Shown: positions 1-8,588, counted from the stretch's first letter. The stretch: 64,000 nt of DNA from Geomonas azotofigens (GCF_018919395.1 NZ_JAHLME010000001.1:248001-312000); one strand, 5' to 3'. Made by a program: numbers and translations. The notes: generated by a model not told the origin, from the letters alone.

Positions 1-484
1 TTCACTGCACGTCGAGTTCACCGTCAGGGACGGCAACGGCAAGGCCGTCACGGGACTGACCCGCGACGACATCGCCGCGGTCTCATTCGGGCGTCTGGGT
101 TACGAGGACGAGGTCGGCCTGAGGACGGTGGTCGGTCAACCGGGCAAGATCTGGCTGAGCTACCTGGAGAAGCGCCGCGATGGGCAGGGCGTTGAGCGGA
201 ACCGGGGCGTGGTCGGACTTGGGGCGAAGGACCGCCTGACCGAGGTGGGGGACGGCGGTTACAGCCTCGAGGTCAAAAGGCCGGCGCGGCTGCTGACCAA
301 GTTCAGCTACCAGCCCGCGGCCGAAACCGGCGTGCTGCTGAGGATAACGAGGGAGGGGGGCGCGGAAGGGCGCGACTCCTATTTCTGGCGCCCGGCGCTG
401 GCGAAGAGGATTGAAGTTCCCAAGATGCTGGCGCGTGAAGAAGGCGGCCGCCCCCTAAGCAGCAAGCCGCGCGCCTGGAACTAG
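1..484 (+). CDS. C-terminal part of an unidentified protein (5' end outside the window)
   Basis: The open frame runs in from the left edge (frame 2) and stops with TAG at 482-484. The visible start reads like a beta-sandwich segment: a stretch resembling 'FTVRDGNGKAVTGLT', then 'KIWLSYLEK'. Segments of this style occur in the N-terminal domains of OmcA/MtrC-family extracellular multiheme cytochromes. No CXXCH motif is present in the 160 visible residues, so this is either a heme-free relative or a part without heme sites. The tail is basic and low in complexity (ends in KPRAWN). Family assignment is a guess from wording similarity only. Confidence 0.55.
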   Translation, partial: SLHVEFTVRDGNGKAVTGLTRDDIAAVSFGRLGYEDEVGLRTVVGQPGKIWLSYLEKRRDGQGVERNRGVVGLGAKDRLTEVGDGGYSLEVKRPARLLTKFSYQPAAETGVLLRITREGGAEGRDSYFWRPALAKRIEVPKMLAREEGGRPLSSKPRAWN

Positions 485-510
485 GCGCTTTCCACTTGCG
501 GGAGGTTCAT

Positions 511-546
511 AAGTCCCCCCTCTCCTCAAGGGAGGGGTGGACTGAG
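511..546. repeat. Dispersed palindrome, CCCCTCTCC/GGGAGGGG type
   Basis: An imperfect inverted repeat (CCCCCCTCTCC, short loop, GGGAGGGG) lies between the first gene and the radical SAM gene. Similar C-rich/G-rich palindromes lie near 10900-10980, 21973-22002 and 36757-36785, all between genes. Confidence 0.4.
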
Positions 547-592
547 GTCGGAGTTATTCGAGCCTCGCAAAGGGCAAAAGGGGACAGTCCCC

Positions 593-1510
593 TTACGGAG
601 CCAGTCCCCTTCCGGACCCCTGCCTGCTCTTTCTCCGCTCCAGCTCGTGATCGATGCAGTTCAGCACCTCGAACTTGGCGAGCGACCAAAGCGGCGCTAC
701 CAGGTCCTTCCTGTTGCCGTCTCCGGTCAACCGCTGCACCACGATCCTCGGGTCCAGCCGCTCGAGGAAGTCGCAGACCAGCCCGACGTAGCTGTCGCGG
801 TCCAATAGGGGCACCTCCCCGGCCTGGTACAGCTCGGCCAGGCGGGTGCCGCGCATCACGTGCAGGAGATGAACCTTCACCCCGTCCACGCCGGCCCGGT
901 TCAGAAAATCCGCGCCGGAAAGCATCTCCTCGCGGCTTTCCCCCGGCAAGCCCAGGATGATGTGGGCGCAGACCCGGATGCCGCGCTTTTGACACTCCCT
1001 GACGGCGGCGCTGAACGACGCGAGGTCGTGGCCGCGGTTGATGGCGGAGAGGGTGCGGTCCAGCGGCGACTGCAGGCCGAGTTCCAGCCAGAAGTAGCAG
1101 CGCCGCGCGTACTCGGCGAGGAGGTCGAGGGTTTCGGTCGGGAGGCAGTCGGGGCGGGTGCCGACGATGAGGCCGACGACGTCCGGCACCGAGAGTGCCT
1201 CGTCGTAGAGCCGGCGCAACTGTTGCACCGGGGCGTAGGTGTTGGAATAGGACTGGAAGTAGGCGATGAAGCGGGAGGCCTTGTACTTTCTTACCATGAC
1301 CTCCTTGGCGTGCTCCAGCTGCTCGGCAACGCCCACCCCCTGCAGGATGCCGTAGGAACCCGATCCCTTGCCGCCGCAGAAGATGCACCCATCCGTCCCG
1401 ACGCTGCCGTCGCGGTTCGGGCAGGTGAACCCCGCGTCCACCGAGAGCCGCTGCACCTTGCAGCCGAACACCCGCTTCAGCTCCTCAGAAAATGCGTTGT
1501 AGCGCTGCAT
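593..1510 (-). CDS. Radical SAM protein, TIGR01212/YhcC family
   Basis: A 305-residue cytosolic protein. The N-terminal 'FTCPNRDGSVGTDGCIFC' holds the wide cysteine spacing of the YhcC/TIGR01212 radical SAM family, a variant of the usual CX3CX2C cluster site. It is followed by radical SAM core features (GLQS, HIILGLPGES). The length matches the family (about 300). The substrate of this family is not settled, although tRNA or metabolic roles have been proposed. The start is supported by a GAGGAGA ribosome binding site just upstream of 1510. The gene stands alone and is transcribed away from the helicase gene at 1731. Confidence 0.85.
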   Translation of the reverse strand: MQRYNAFSEELKRVFGCKVQRLSVDAGFTCPNRDGSVGTDGCIFCGGKGSGSYGILQGVGVAEQLEHAKEVMVRKYKASRFIAYFQSYSNTYAPVQQLRRLYDEALSVPDVVGLIVGTRPDCLPTETLDLLAEYARRCYFWLELGLQSPLDRTLSAINRGHDLASFSAAVRECQKRGIRVCAHIILGLPGESREEMLSGADFLNRAGVDGVKVHLLHVMRGTRLAELYQAGEVPLLDRDSYVGLVCDFLERLDPRIVVQRLTGDGNRKDLVAPLWSLAKFEVLNCIDHELERRKSRQGSGRGLAP

Positions 1511-1610
1511 GAAATCTCCTCGGCTTCTCTTCTAACATAGAGGGGCAGGATGGATCAATGACGCTGCCACGGTTATCCAAATCTTGTTGGTGCCTGGACG
1601 ATCGCATGCT

Positions 1611-1635
1611 GTAGGGGCGAATAATCATTCGCCCG
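1611..1635. repeat. REP-like palindrome (GGGCGAATAATTATTCGCCC family), single copy
   Basis: Reads GTAGGGGCGAATAATCATTC then GCCCG. This is one of five copies in the window (others at 11004-11030, 11083-11111, 34902-34928 and 34952-34980). It lies in the 220 bp between the divergent radical SAM and helicase genes. Confidence 0.7.
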
Positions 1636-1730
1636 CCTCCGACGGTTGCCGGATTGCCAAAGGCGCCCTCCCCCCCGCCCCTGCTTTTGTGTTGCCTCCC
1701 CCACCCAAACCCTGTATCTTCAACCGGGTC

Positions 1731-4223
1731 ATGCAAAAGTACTTTTCAGCTCTCGCCATCGAGCAGCTCCGCAACGCAATCACCGAAGCAAACGGCAACG
1801 AAGTCTTCTTTTTGGGTCGCACCGACGAGGCGCGCATCGTCGTGACGGTGGAGCCGCTCGCCCGCGGCAACAAGGACGCCGTCCCCGCCATCATGATCGC
1901 CTGCTCCTTCGGCGACGTGGTCATCCACAACCACCCTTCCGGCAACCTCACCCCTTCGCAACCGGACATCGAGATCGCCTCGCTCCTGGGGAACCAGGGG
2001 GTCGGCTTCTACATCGTCAACAACGACGCCTCCCGCGCCAACCAGGTGGTCGCCCCCTTCGCCCGCAAGGTGGTGGAACGCCTCTCCTATCCCGAAGTCG
2101 AGCATTTCTACGCGCCCGACGGCGTACTGGCCCAGGCCCTCCCCGGCTACGAGCACCGCCCCGAGCAGAGCCGGATGGCGCTCAACCTCGCCGAAGCCTT
2201 CAACGAGGAGAAGGTCGCCATCGTCGAGGCCGGCACCGGCACCGGCAAGTCGCTCGCCTACCTCCTTCCCGCCGCCCTCTGGTCGGTGCGCAACAAGGAG
2301 CGGGTGGTGGTCTCCACCAACACCATCAACCTGCAGGAGCAGCTGATCCAGAAGGACATCCCGTTTCTGCAGCAGCACGCCGGGGTGCAGTTCCGGGCGG
2401 TGCTGGTCAAGGGACGGGGCAACTACCTCTGCCTGAGAAAGCTCCGGGTGAACGCCGCCGACGCCTCGCTCTTCAAGGACGAAACCGCCCAGGAACTGGA
2501 CGCCATCGTGGCATGGAGCAAGAAGACCGACGACGGCTGCCGCGGCGACCTGGCCTTCATACCCAAGGACGAGGTCTGGGAGGAGCTCTGCTGCGAGTCG
2601 GACCAGTGCGGCCGGGTAAAGTGCCCGGAATACCCGCGCTGCTTCTTCTATAAGGCCCGGCGCGAGGCGGCCGGCGCGGACCTCCTCGTGGTCAACCACG
2701 CCCTGCTTTTGGCCGACCTTTCGGTGCGCCAGGAAACCGGCTACGACGCCACCGCCATCCTCCCCCCCTTCACCCGGCTTATCTTCGACGAGGGGCATCA
2801 CCTCGAGGATGTCGCCACCAACTTCCTCTCCAGCCAGGTCAGCCGGCTGGGGCTGGTCAAGCTTCTGGGCAAACTGCAGCACCCCAGGAAAGCGCACCGC
2901 GGCGTGCTGCCGCAGCTTTCCACCCAGCTCTCCGCCGCCGTGCCGGAATCGCAGGACGACCTCTACCTGGAGATCGCGGAAGTCCTGGAAGGGCGCCTGA
3001 TCCCGAGGAGGGTCGCGGTGCTGGAGGCGGTGACCCGAGGCATGGACCAGATCGGCGAGGCGCTGTTCAGGAAGCTGAAGAAGGATGGAGTCGAACAGAA
3101 GCTGCGGGTGACGCCGGCCATTTACAACACTCCGCTCTGGCAGGAGGTGACGCCGCACATCGAGCACATGGCCAAGGAACTCTCGGACTACGCCCTTGCC
3201 ATGCAGGCGTTCCTGAAGGGGTGCGAGAAGCTTTCCGACAAGGTGCTGGAGAAGCTGTCCGGGCCGCTCACCGACCTTAGGGGGGTGAAAGGGAGGATCG
3301 AGTGCGCGGTCGACGCACTGAGGTTCTTCATGGCCCGCGAGGACGAGTTCTGCCGCTGGTTCGAGTTGAGAAAGGGCCCCCTGGTGAAGCTCTGCTGCTC
3401 ACCGCTGGAGGTGGCGGAGTCGATCAAGAAGGCGATTCTCGATCGCTTCAAGACCGTGGTGCTCACCTCGGCCACGCTGGCCATCGGGGAAAAGTTCGAC
3501 TTTTTGAAGCACCGCACCGGAATAGAGCTGCTCGCCAAGGATCGGGTCAGCGAGCTTTTGCTCCCCTCTCCCTTCGACTACGCGCACCAGGCGCTGGTGG
3601 CGGTCCCCGCCGACATGCCCGAGCCGACCTCTCCCATGTTCGAGGCCCGGCTGTGCAGCCACCTCTTGGACGCGCTCAAGATTTCCCAGGGGCGCGCCTT
3701 CGTGCTCTTCACTTCCTACGACCTGCTGGTCCGGGTCTTCAACCGCCTGGCCGAGCCGCTCAAGGCCGCCGGCCTCACCCCGATGCGCCAGGGGGAGACC
3801 AATCGCCACATGCTCCTCTCCAAGTTCCGCAACTCGCTCAACCCGGTGCTGTTCGGTACCGATTCCTTCTGGGAGGGGGTGGACGTGCAGGGGCGGGGAC
3901 TGGAACTGGTCGTGATCACCCGCCTCCCCTTCCGGGTCCCAACCGAGCCTATCCTGGAGGCGAGGAGCGAGCACATCACCGCCAAGGGGGGCGATCCCTT
4001 CATGAGCTACACGGTGCCCCAGGCGGTGATCAAGTTCAAGCAGGGCTTCGGGAGGCTGATCCGGAGCAAGGAGGACCGCGGGGCAGTATTGATCCTGGAC
4101 TCGAGGGTACTGACCAAGAACTACGGCAAGATATTCCTCACCGCGCTCCACGGGGTCACCGTCCTGAAAGCGCCGGAAGAAGAAATCTGTCGCCGGCTCG
4201 AATCCTTCTTCGCACCGAACTAG
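1731..4223 (+). CDS. DinG-family helicase with N-terminal JAMM (RadC/JAB-like) domain
   Basis: An 830-residue protein. Residues about 1-120 form a JAMM domain with the intact metalloprotease signature H66-N-H68, S76 and D79 (HNHPSG...SQPD). A DinG/XPD-like superfamily 2 helicase follows: Walker A GTGTGKS at about 168, a cysteine group at about 233-305 (CL..., CCESDQC, KCPEYPRC) that fits the 4Fe-4S cluster of XPD/DinG, a DEGH Walker B box near 353, and the C-terminal 'GTDSFWEGVDVQG' and 'FGRLIRS' motifs. The probable role is unwinding DNA in repair or at R-loops, and the JAMM domain's job is unknown. The start ATG 1731 is chosen because the upstream in-frame 49 codons run through a dispersed repeat and proline-rich junk. 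Confidence 0.85.
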   Translation: MQKYFSALAIEQLRNAITEANGNEVFFLGRTDEARIVVTVEPLARGNKDAVPAIMIACSFGDVVIHNHPSGNLTPSQPDIEIASLLGNQGVGFYIVNNDASRANQVVAPFARKVVERLSYPEVEHFYAPDGVLAQALPGYEHRPEQSRMALNLAEAFNEEKVAIVEAGTGTGKSLAYLLPAALWSVRNKERVVVSTNTINLQEQLIQKDIPFLQQHAGVQFRAVLVKGRGNYLCLRKLRVNAADASLFKDETAQELDAIVAWSKKTDDGCRGDLAFIPKDEVWEELCCESDQCGRVKCPEYPRCFFYKARREAAGADLLVVNHALLLADLSVRQETGYDATAILPPFTRLIFDEGHHLEDVATNFLSSQVSRLGLVKLLGKLQHPRKAHRGVLPQLSTQLSAAVPESQDDLYLEIAEVLEGRLIPRRVAVLEAVTRGMDQIGEALFRKLKKDGVEQKLRVTPAIYNTPLWQEVTPHIEHMAKELSDYALAMQAFLKGCEKLSDKVLEKLSGPLTDLRGVKGRIECAVDALRFFMAREDEFCRWFELRKGPLVKLCCSPLEVAESIKKAILDRFKTVVLTSATLAIGEKFDFLKHRTGIELLAKDRVSELLLPSPFDYAHQALVAVPADMPEPTSPMFEARLCSHLLDALKISQGRAFVLFTSYDLLVRVFNRLAEPLKAAGLTPMRQGETNRHMLLSKFRNSLNPVLFGTDSFWEGVDVQGRGLELVVITRLPFRVPTEPILEARSEHITAKGGDPFMSYTVPQAVIKFKQGFGRLIRSKEDRGAVLILDSRVLTKNYGKIFLTALHGVTVLKAPEEEICRRLESFFAPN

Positions 4224-4271
4224 GAAGTCCACTCCCTATCTGCAGTTCACGCAGCGGAACTGCGAGACCTC

Positions 4272-4376
4272 ACGTCCCCCCCTTTACGCAGAGGATACCA
4301 AGGGGTTTTGCGCTGAGGACCATGCTTCCAAATCCCCCCTGTCCCCCCTTCGCGAAGGGGGGACAGGGGGGATTTT
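4272..4376. repeat. Dispersed palindrome, CCCCCTGTCCCCCCTTCG type, plus partial copy
   Basis: The core at 4330-4376 is a near-perfect inverted repeat: CCCCCCTGTCCCCCCTTCGC pairs with its G-rich complement ending GGGGGGATTTT. A partial copy (ACGTCCCCCCCTTTACGCAG) precedes it at 4272. A related copy lies at 43443-43481. The core could also act as a hairpin in either transcript. Confidence 0.65.
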
Positions 4377-4393
4377 GCCCCACGTACCATCTC

Positions 4394-4432
4394 CAAAAAA
4401 ATGGGGCCGACTTCCCGGTCGGCCCCTTTATC
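4394..4432. terminator. Bidirectional intrinsic terminator between the helicase and the PPIase gene
   Basis: A GGGGCCGAC/GTCGGCCCC stem with a short loop. On the minus strand it is followed by ATTTTTTT, so it best terminates the cytochrome-PPIase operon. On the plus strand it ends CCCCTTTATC. Confidence 0.75.
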
Positions 4433-4489
4433 ACAACCTCCGCGTTGACCCATTCACAACGCGTCGAATAACAAATCCGCCAGGCGGAA

Positions 4490-5461
4490 CTACACCTTTT
4501 CGATCTTAGCCTTGCCACGCAACTCTTCGACGTAAGCCGCCAGCATGCCCCGGATCTTCTCGCGCTTTATGTTCCCGGCGATGGTGTTTTTGACATCTTC
4601 GTAGCGCTCCGTCGCCGGCGGCAGCTTCTGCTCCACCTTGATCACGTGATACCCGAGCGGAGTCTCCACCACGTCGCTAATCTCGCCGGCCTTGAGTGCA
4701 AAAGCCGCCTTCTCGAAAGGAGGCAGGCTTTGTCCCTTGCCGATAATGCCGAGGCTCCCCCCCTGCTCCTTGGTGGGCGAAGTCGACTCCTTCTTGGCCA
4801 CCAAGGCGAAGGCTTCGCCCCCCTTGACCCGCTTCAACACTGCCAGCGCCTTATCCTTAGCCTGCTGCTTGGCTTCCGCGTTGGCGCCCTTGGCAACCCC
4901 GATCAGGATGTGACTCACCTTGATCCGGTCCCCCTGGGTGAACTGTTTCAGCTTGTTGTCCTCGTAGTACTTGCGCACCTCTGCCTCAGACACATCCGTC
5001 TTGCCGGCAAATCGCTGCACAATCAGGTTGTTGATCACGATATCCTTGCGCGCCGCCTCCTCCAGTTCCTTTTGGGTCATCCCCACCGATTGCAGCGCCT
5101 TGTCGAACTCTGCCTGGGAAGGGTACTGGTACTTGCTCTGGACGATGCGGGTGGTCACCTGCTTGTCGAGGTCCTTGATCTCCAGCTTCATCCCCGCCTG
5201 GTAGAGCAACTCGGCAGCGGTCAACTGGTTCAGTGCCGCGTCGGTCGCCTTCTTGAGCTGGTCCGGCGGCAACTGTTTGGGATCGGCCTGCCCGACGAGG
5301 GCTTTGACGGTACGGTCCAGTTCCGCGCGGGTGATGGGGGCGCCGTTCACCTTCTCCACGGCGGCCTGGGGAGAGTTCTTGGCAGGCCCGCCGGTGCAGG
5401 CTGCCAGCGCCAGCAGCGACAGGGCTGCCGCCGAACGGGTCATCTTATGTAAAGAAAGCAT
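4490..5461 (-). CDS. Lipoprotein parvulin-type peptidyl-prolyl cis-trans isomerase
   Basis: A 323-residue protein. A lipoprotein signal peptide ends in the lipobox LAAC near residue 22. A SurA-like N-terminal chaperone domain follows (about 35-170, with 'VNGAPITRAELDRTVKAL'). The parvulin rotamase domain (about 180-275) carries the typical VSHILI, GGSLG and 'LGYHVIKV' stretches. It should help fold exported proteins at a periplasm-facing membrane. AAGGAG sits five bases before the ATG. It is the last gene of a minus-strand series behind the multiheme cytochrome (8133) and a prenyltransferase-repeat protein, so a role in maturation of that cytochrome is a reasonable inference. EpsD/PrsA-type naming is not justified from sequence alone. 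Confidence 0.85.
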   Translation of the reverse strand: MLSLHKMTRSAAALSLLALAACTGGPAKNSPQAAVEKVNGAPITRAELDRTVKALVGQADPKQLPPDQLKKATDAALNQLTAAELLYQAGMKLEIKDLDKQVTTRIVQSKYQYPSQAEFDKALQSVGMTQKELEEAARKDIVINNLIVQRFAGKTDVSEAEVRKYYEDNKLKQFTQGDRIKVSHILIGVAKGANAEAKQQAKDKALAVLKRVKGGEAFALVAKKESTSPTKEQGGSLGIIGKGQSLPPFEKAAFALKAGEISDVVETPLGYHVIKVEQKLPPATERYEDVKNTIAGNIKREKIRGMLAAYVEELRGKAKIEKV

Positions 5462-5466
5462 GTCAA

Positions 5467-5550
5467 CTCCTTTAAAAGCGAGGCTAAGATCGAGGTTAAG
5501 GTCAAGTGGAAAGCGTTTCCGTTCTCAACCTCACCCTTGACCTAACCTGC
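5467..5550. repeat. Dispersed imperfect inverted repeat (AGGTTAAGGTCAAG / CTTGACCTAACCT)
   Basis: The arms GAGGCTAAGATCGAGGTTAA and CTCAACCTCACCCTTGACCT face each other in the gap between the PPIase and the prenyltransferase-repeat gene. It is one of several distinct intergenic palindrome families in the window. Confidence 0.5.
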
Positions 5551-5565
5551 TTCTCAACTGTTTCT

Positions 5566-6555
5566 TTATCGCTTCGCCACCTGCACCTGCACACCCTTCA
5601 CCTTGCCGATCTCGCTCAGGATACGGAGCGCGGTCGTGGTGGAGTCGGGAGTGGAACCGTACCCTTCCAGGGGGCCAAACCCGCCGTTCACCTTGATGTA
5701 CAGCCGCTTCATGAAGTTGAAGGCCAGCGCCTTGTCGACGCGGTTACCTGCATTGATCTCCTTCAAGGCGCGGATGGTGTAGAGTTGCTCGTCGAGGTCC
5801 GGACGCTCCTTGCTCTTCTTGTCGAGATACGGTGTGCTCTCCAGGTACTGCAGCGCACTTTTGGCGGTCGGGGCATCCATGCCCGACAAGGCGTTGAGGA
5901 TGTACGCGGCCATGTAGGTGCTGCGTGCGTTGGGGCGGCCGGGACCCTTTTCCGGGCCGAAGCCTCCCTCCTTCTTGGCGAATCCTTTTACGTATTCAAG
6001 GGTCTTGCCCCGATCCACCGCATCCAGCCCGTTCACAGCCTTCAGCACGTGTAACGCGTAGTAGGTTGTCGCAAGCGAGGATTTCCTGGCATCAGTGGAA
6101 AAACCGAAGCCGCCGTCATGGTTTTTCAAGGAAGCGGCAAAGGCCTTGACCTTGTTGCGGTCGATGGCGTTGCCGGCGTCAAGCAGCGCCAGGGTTTCCA
6201 GGGCGATGTCGGTGTAGAGGATGGAGGAGGTCTTGCTGGACTTGTCCGGCGTGAAGCCGCCGTCTTTTTGCTGGGCAAGCTTGGCTGCCAGGATGATGGC
6301 ATTCTGCCTGCCGGTATCTATCTTCTCTCCCATGGCAAGGAGCGTGTAGACGTAATCGTTGGCGATCACAGTGGCGACCGGGAAATCCGGGCGTCCCTCC
6401 ATCTCGCGGATGAAGGCGTTGGTTTTCTTGAAGTCAAACTCGGCGCTTTTCGCTTTGGGCTGCCTCGCTTTTTCCTTGGCCAGGGCGGGAGCTGCCAAAG
6501 CGGCGACCACGGTAAGCGCGGCCGCTATGCGTAGGATGTTGTTGGCAATGTACAT
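5566..6555 (-). CDS. Exported prenyltransferase/squalene-cyclase-repeat protein
   Basis: A 329-residue protein with a signal peptide (residues 1-26, AALAAPALA) and then at least four repeats centred on DGGF/EGGFG/NGGFG. These repeats mark the alpha/alpha toroid fold of prenyltransferase beta subunits and terpene cyclases. I see neither the zinc ligands of a true protein prenyltransferase nor a DXDD cyclase motif, so an enzyme activity is not supported and a binding or scaffold role is as likely. It lies directly downstream of the multiheme cytochrome and upstream of a PPIase. A GC-rich hairpin at 6594-6621 separates it from the cytochrome and could lower its expression relative to that gene. 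Confidence 0.8.
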   Translation of the reverse strand: MYIANNILRIAAALTVVAALAAPALAKEKARQPKAKSAEFDFKKTNAFIREMEGRPDFPVATVIANDYVYTLLAMGEKIDTGRQNAIILAAKLAQQKDGGFTPDKSSKTSSILYTDIALETLALLDAGNAIDRNKVKAFAASLKNHDGGFGFSTDARKSSLATTYYALHVLKAVNGLDAVDRGKTLEYVKGFAKKEGGFGPEKGPGRPNARSTYMAAYILNALSGMDAPTAKSALQYLESTPYLDKKSKERPDLDEQLYTIRALKEINAGNRVDKALAFNFMKRLYIKVNGGFGPLEGYGSTPDSTTTALRILSEIGKVKGVQVQVAKR

Positions 6556-6593
6556 GGTCGTACTCCGTATGGATATGAATGGGCTTTTTGGGG

Positions 6594-6621
6594 AAAGGGG
6601 GGAGGATTTCCTCCCCCCCGG
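6594..6621. terminator. Intergenic hairpin after the cytochrome gene
   Basis: A perfect GGGGGGAGGA/TCCTCCCCCC stem with a two-base loop. The minus-strand U-tract is weak (TTT), so partial termination or 3'-end protection of the cytochrome message is more likely than full termination. Confidence 0.55.
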
Positions 6622-6639
6622 AATTGCAATTACGTTGTC

Positions 6640-8133
6640 TTACTGATGCGGCGGAACGCCCCAGGTCGAGGTTTTGCCCGAGTGGCAGAAGACGCAGACG
6701 CCAAGAGCGTAGGTCTTGTCTTTGCCGGCGGGGAAGCTGTAGCTGGTGCTACCCTGCAGGGTGGACAGCTGGGTGTTGTCCAGGGTCATGGTCGACGGAG
6801 CCTCGGCATGAGCGGAGCCGTGGCAGGTCTGGCACTTGATGCTCCCTTTGTGACCCCGGCCGTTGATGAACTTGCCGAACAGGGTCGGGCTGGTCGGGTA
6901 CACGGTGCCACCCACGATGTTGGTGGCGTGGCAGGCGAAGGCCGGGGTGGCCCCGGCACTTGCCGAGGTGCAGGACGGCAGGGTGGAGGCTTTCCACGGT
7001 TGGGTCAGCTGGCCGGCAGCGGTACGCTGGTTCAGGTTGCCATGGCAGTCGACACACCAGAGGGTTGTCTTGGCCTTGTGGGAACCGCGGTAGCAGTTGA
7101 CGTTGTTGCCCGGGTGGCAGTCGTAGCAGTTGGTGGCAACGTTGGCGTCGTACTGGGTCAGAACCTTGCTGCTCTGGCTGTGGAAGCGGTGCAGAACGTC
7201 GGAGAAGGAATACTGGGAAACCTTGACGTCAGCCTTGGTGAAGGTGGCGCCCGCCATGATCACGTAGTTGGGCCATACGTTGGCGAGGCCCGGTGCTGCG
7301 CTCTCGCCCATCGCCGGATCCCAGTGGCACCAGGAGCAGCGGATCGGGCCAGAAGTGCCGTCGCCGGTCGGGTCAAGGTAGTTGAAGTCGATCTTGCTGG
7401 AGTTCATGCCGTGCATCTTGCCGAGATAGGCGAAGGAGCCGGTCGGGGTTGCCGGGTAGCCGTTGGCGGAAGCAAGCGACAGGTGGCAGGAGCAGCAGCC
7501 GCCGAAGGCAACCGGGGTCACGGTGCTGGTCTGTGCCAGGATGGTGCCGGAGCTGTTCTTCACGTACACGTTGGTCATCGGGTACGGGTTGCGGTTCGCG
7601 CCGCCAAGAGGGTCGGTCATGACATTTTTCGCGGAGTTGGCGTCAACCAGCGGGTACGCCGGAATGCCGACCGCGGTCCAGTCCTTCAGGTTGCTGTCGT
7701 AGGCCATGTTGCCGGAGATGCCGTTGCCGGCGATGCCCTGAACTTTGCCGCCGACGACCGGCACAAAGCCCGGGAACAGCTTCGGCGAATAGGTGATCCA
7801 CTGCTGGAAGTAGGAGTCAGCCTGCAGGGTGGACTCGGTATTGTCGGCCATGCCGTAGCTTACCGTGACACCGTAGGTGCCGGCGTTGGTCGAATCGATG
7901 ATGACGGGGTCATTGCCGCCGTACCCCAGGACCTGGGCCCTTACCGTGTTGAACGGGGGGAGGAGCAGGAACCCGGCAAAAGTCGGGCAGGCGCAATGCA
8001 TACCAAGATCATTCCACGCAACGACCTTGTAGGAGCTAGGGGCTCCGGTCTTGCCTGCAAATGCCGGAGCGACGACAACCGTCAGGGCTGCTGCGGTAAG
8101 GGCCAGCGCGGGTACAAGTTTTTTCAATCTCAT
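6640..8133 (-). CDS. Exported seven-heme c-type cytochrome, OmcZ-like candidate
   Basis: A 497-residue protein with a signal peptide (1-26, ending VVVAPAFA). There are six canonical CXXCH sites (about 213 CCSCH, 263 CSWCH, 335 CYDCH, 357 CVDCH, 431 CQTCH, 478 CVFCH) and one stretched CX12CH near 386-400. The mature protein has 15 histidines, enough for seven bis-histidine hemes. The N-terminal 'YKVVAWNDLGMHC' is a segment I associate with Geobacter extracellular cytochromes. OmcZ of G. sulfurreducens is known for an unusual CX14CH site among eight hemes and for filament formation. The stretched site and similar length suggest kinship, but identity is inferred. AGGAGG lies 11 bases before the ATG. 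A sigma-54 promoter lies at 8274-8289. Confidence 0.8.
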   Translation of the reverse strand: MRLKKLVPALALTAAALTVVVAPAFAGKTGAPSSYKVVAWNDLGMHCACPTFAGFLLLPPFNTVRAQVLGYGGNDPVIIDSTNAGTYGVTVSYGMADNTESTLQADSYFQQWITYSPKLFPGFVPVVGGKVQGIAGNGISGNMAYDSNLKDWTAVGIPAYPLVDANSAKNVMTDPLGGANRNPYPMTNVYVKNSSGTILAQTSTVTPVAFGGCCSCHLSLASANGYPATPTGSFAYLGKMHGMNSSKIDFNYLDPTGDGTSGPIRCSWCHWDPAMGESAAPGLANVWPNYVIMAGATFTKADVKVSQYSFSDVLHRFHSQSSKVLTQYDANVATNCYDCHPGNNVNCYRGSHKAKTTLWCVDCHGNLNQRTAAGQLTQPWKASTLPSCTSASAGATPAFACHATNIVGGTVYPTSPTLFGKFINGRGHKGSIKCQTCHGSAHAEAPSTMTLDNTQLSTLQGSTSYSFPAGKDKTYALGVCVFCHSGKTSTWGVPPHQ

Positions 8134-8273
8134 GCCTTGTGTTACCTCCTTTTTCGTGTAAAACCATTTTTCCCTCTAGGGGGAACTCCCGGCTTGGCCT
8201 AGGGTGGGTACCTCACTCGGCGTAACCGGTTGCTTCCGTTGTCCGCACCCGGTATGCGGACGGCGCTGATATT

Positions 8274-8289
8274 AGCAGGGAGCATGCCA
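8274..8289 (-). promoter_or_regulatory. Sigma-54 promoter for the cytochrome operon
   Basis: On the minus strand it reads TGGCATGCTCCCTGCT. The GG and GC dinucleotides are ten bases apart and 11 consensus bases are kept (consensus TGGCAC-N5-TTGCW, one change in each half). The predicted transcript start is near 8262, at the edge of the 8241-8261 hairpin, giving a leader of about 129 nt. Confidence 0.6.
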
Positions 8290-8572
8290 GCATCAAAAAG
8301 GCTTCTAACCCCGTGTATAATTGACCACCGAGCGTTTCGGGTATCGTTCATTAATGTGGGGCATAGCACCCATTCCCCACGCCCCCGCACCCATCCAGAG
8401 CCATTTCTCCCAGAGCATAACCACCCAGCCCGGTGAGGCTTTACCCCTAACAGCCTGTACCGGCACCCTCAAAGCGAGGGGTACCGCCAGAGGGCGGGTG
8501 ATGACATAAAGGTTTGATTACGAGGGAAGATCTCATGCAAATGGCCGGGCAGGCGATTTGCTGGTGGTTCTT

Positions 8573-8588
8573 TGGCACCCCTTGTGCT
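8573..8588 (+). promoter_or_regulatory. Sigma-54 promoter for the DUF2845 gene
   Basis: Reads TGGCACCCCTTGTGCT. The -24 box is perfect, the GG-GC spacing is ten bases, and there is one mismatch in the -12 box. The predicted start is near 8600, about 35 bases before the coding start. Confidence 0.7.

Noticed and set aside
1584-1730. N-terminal extension of 49 codons on the JAMM-DinG helicase
   Set aside because: It runs through a REP-like repeat and a proline-rich stretch. The conserved domain begins at ATG 1731.
1746-3167. Long open frames on the strand opposite the helicase, and similar long frames opposite cysS, glnS, glgP, the flagellar genes and others
   Set aside because: They mirror genes with clear domains, have shadow-frame composition (long runs of G, A, R, H, V without motifs) and lack ribosome binding sites.
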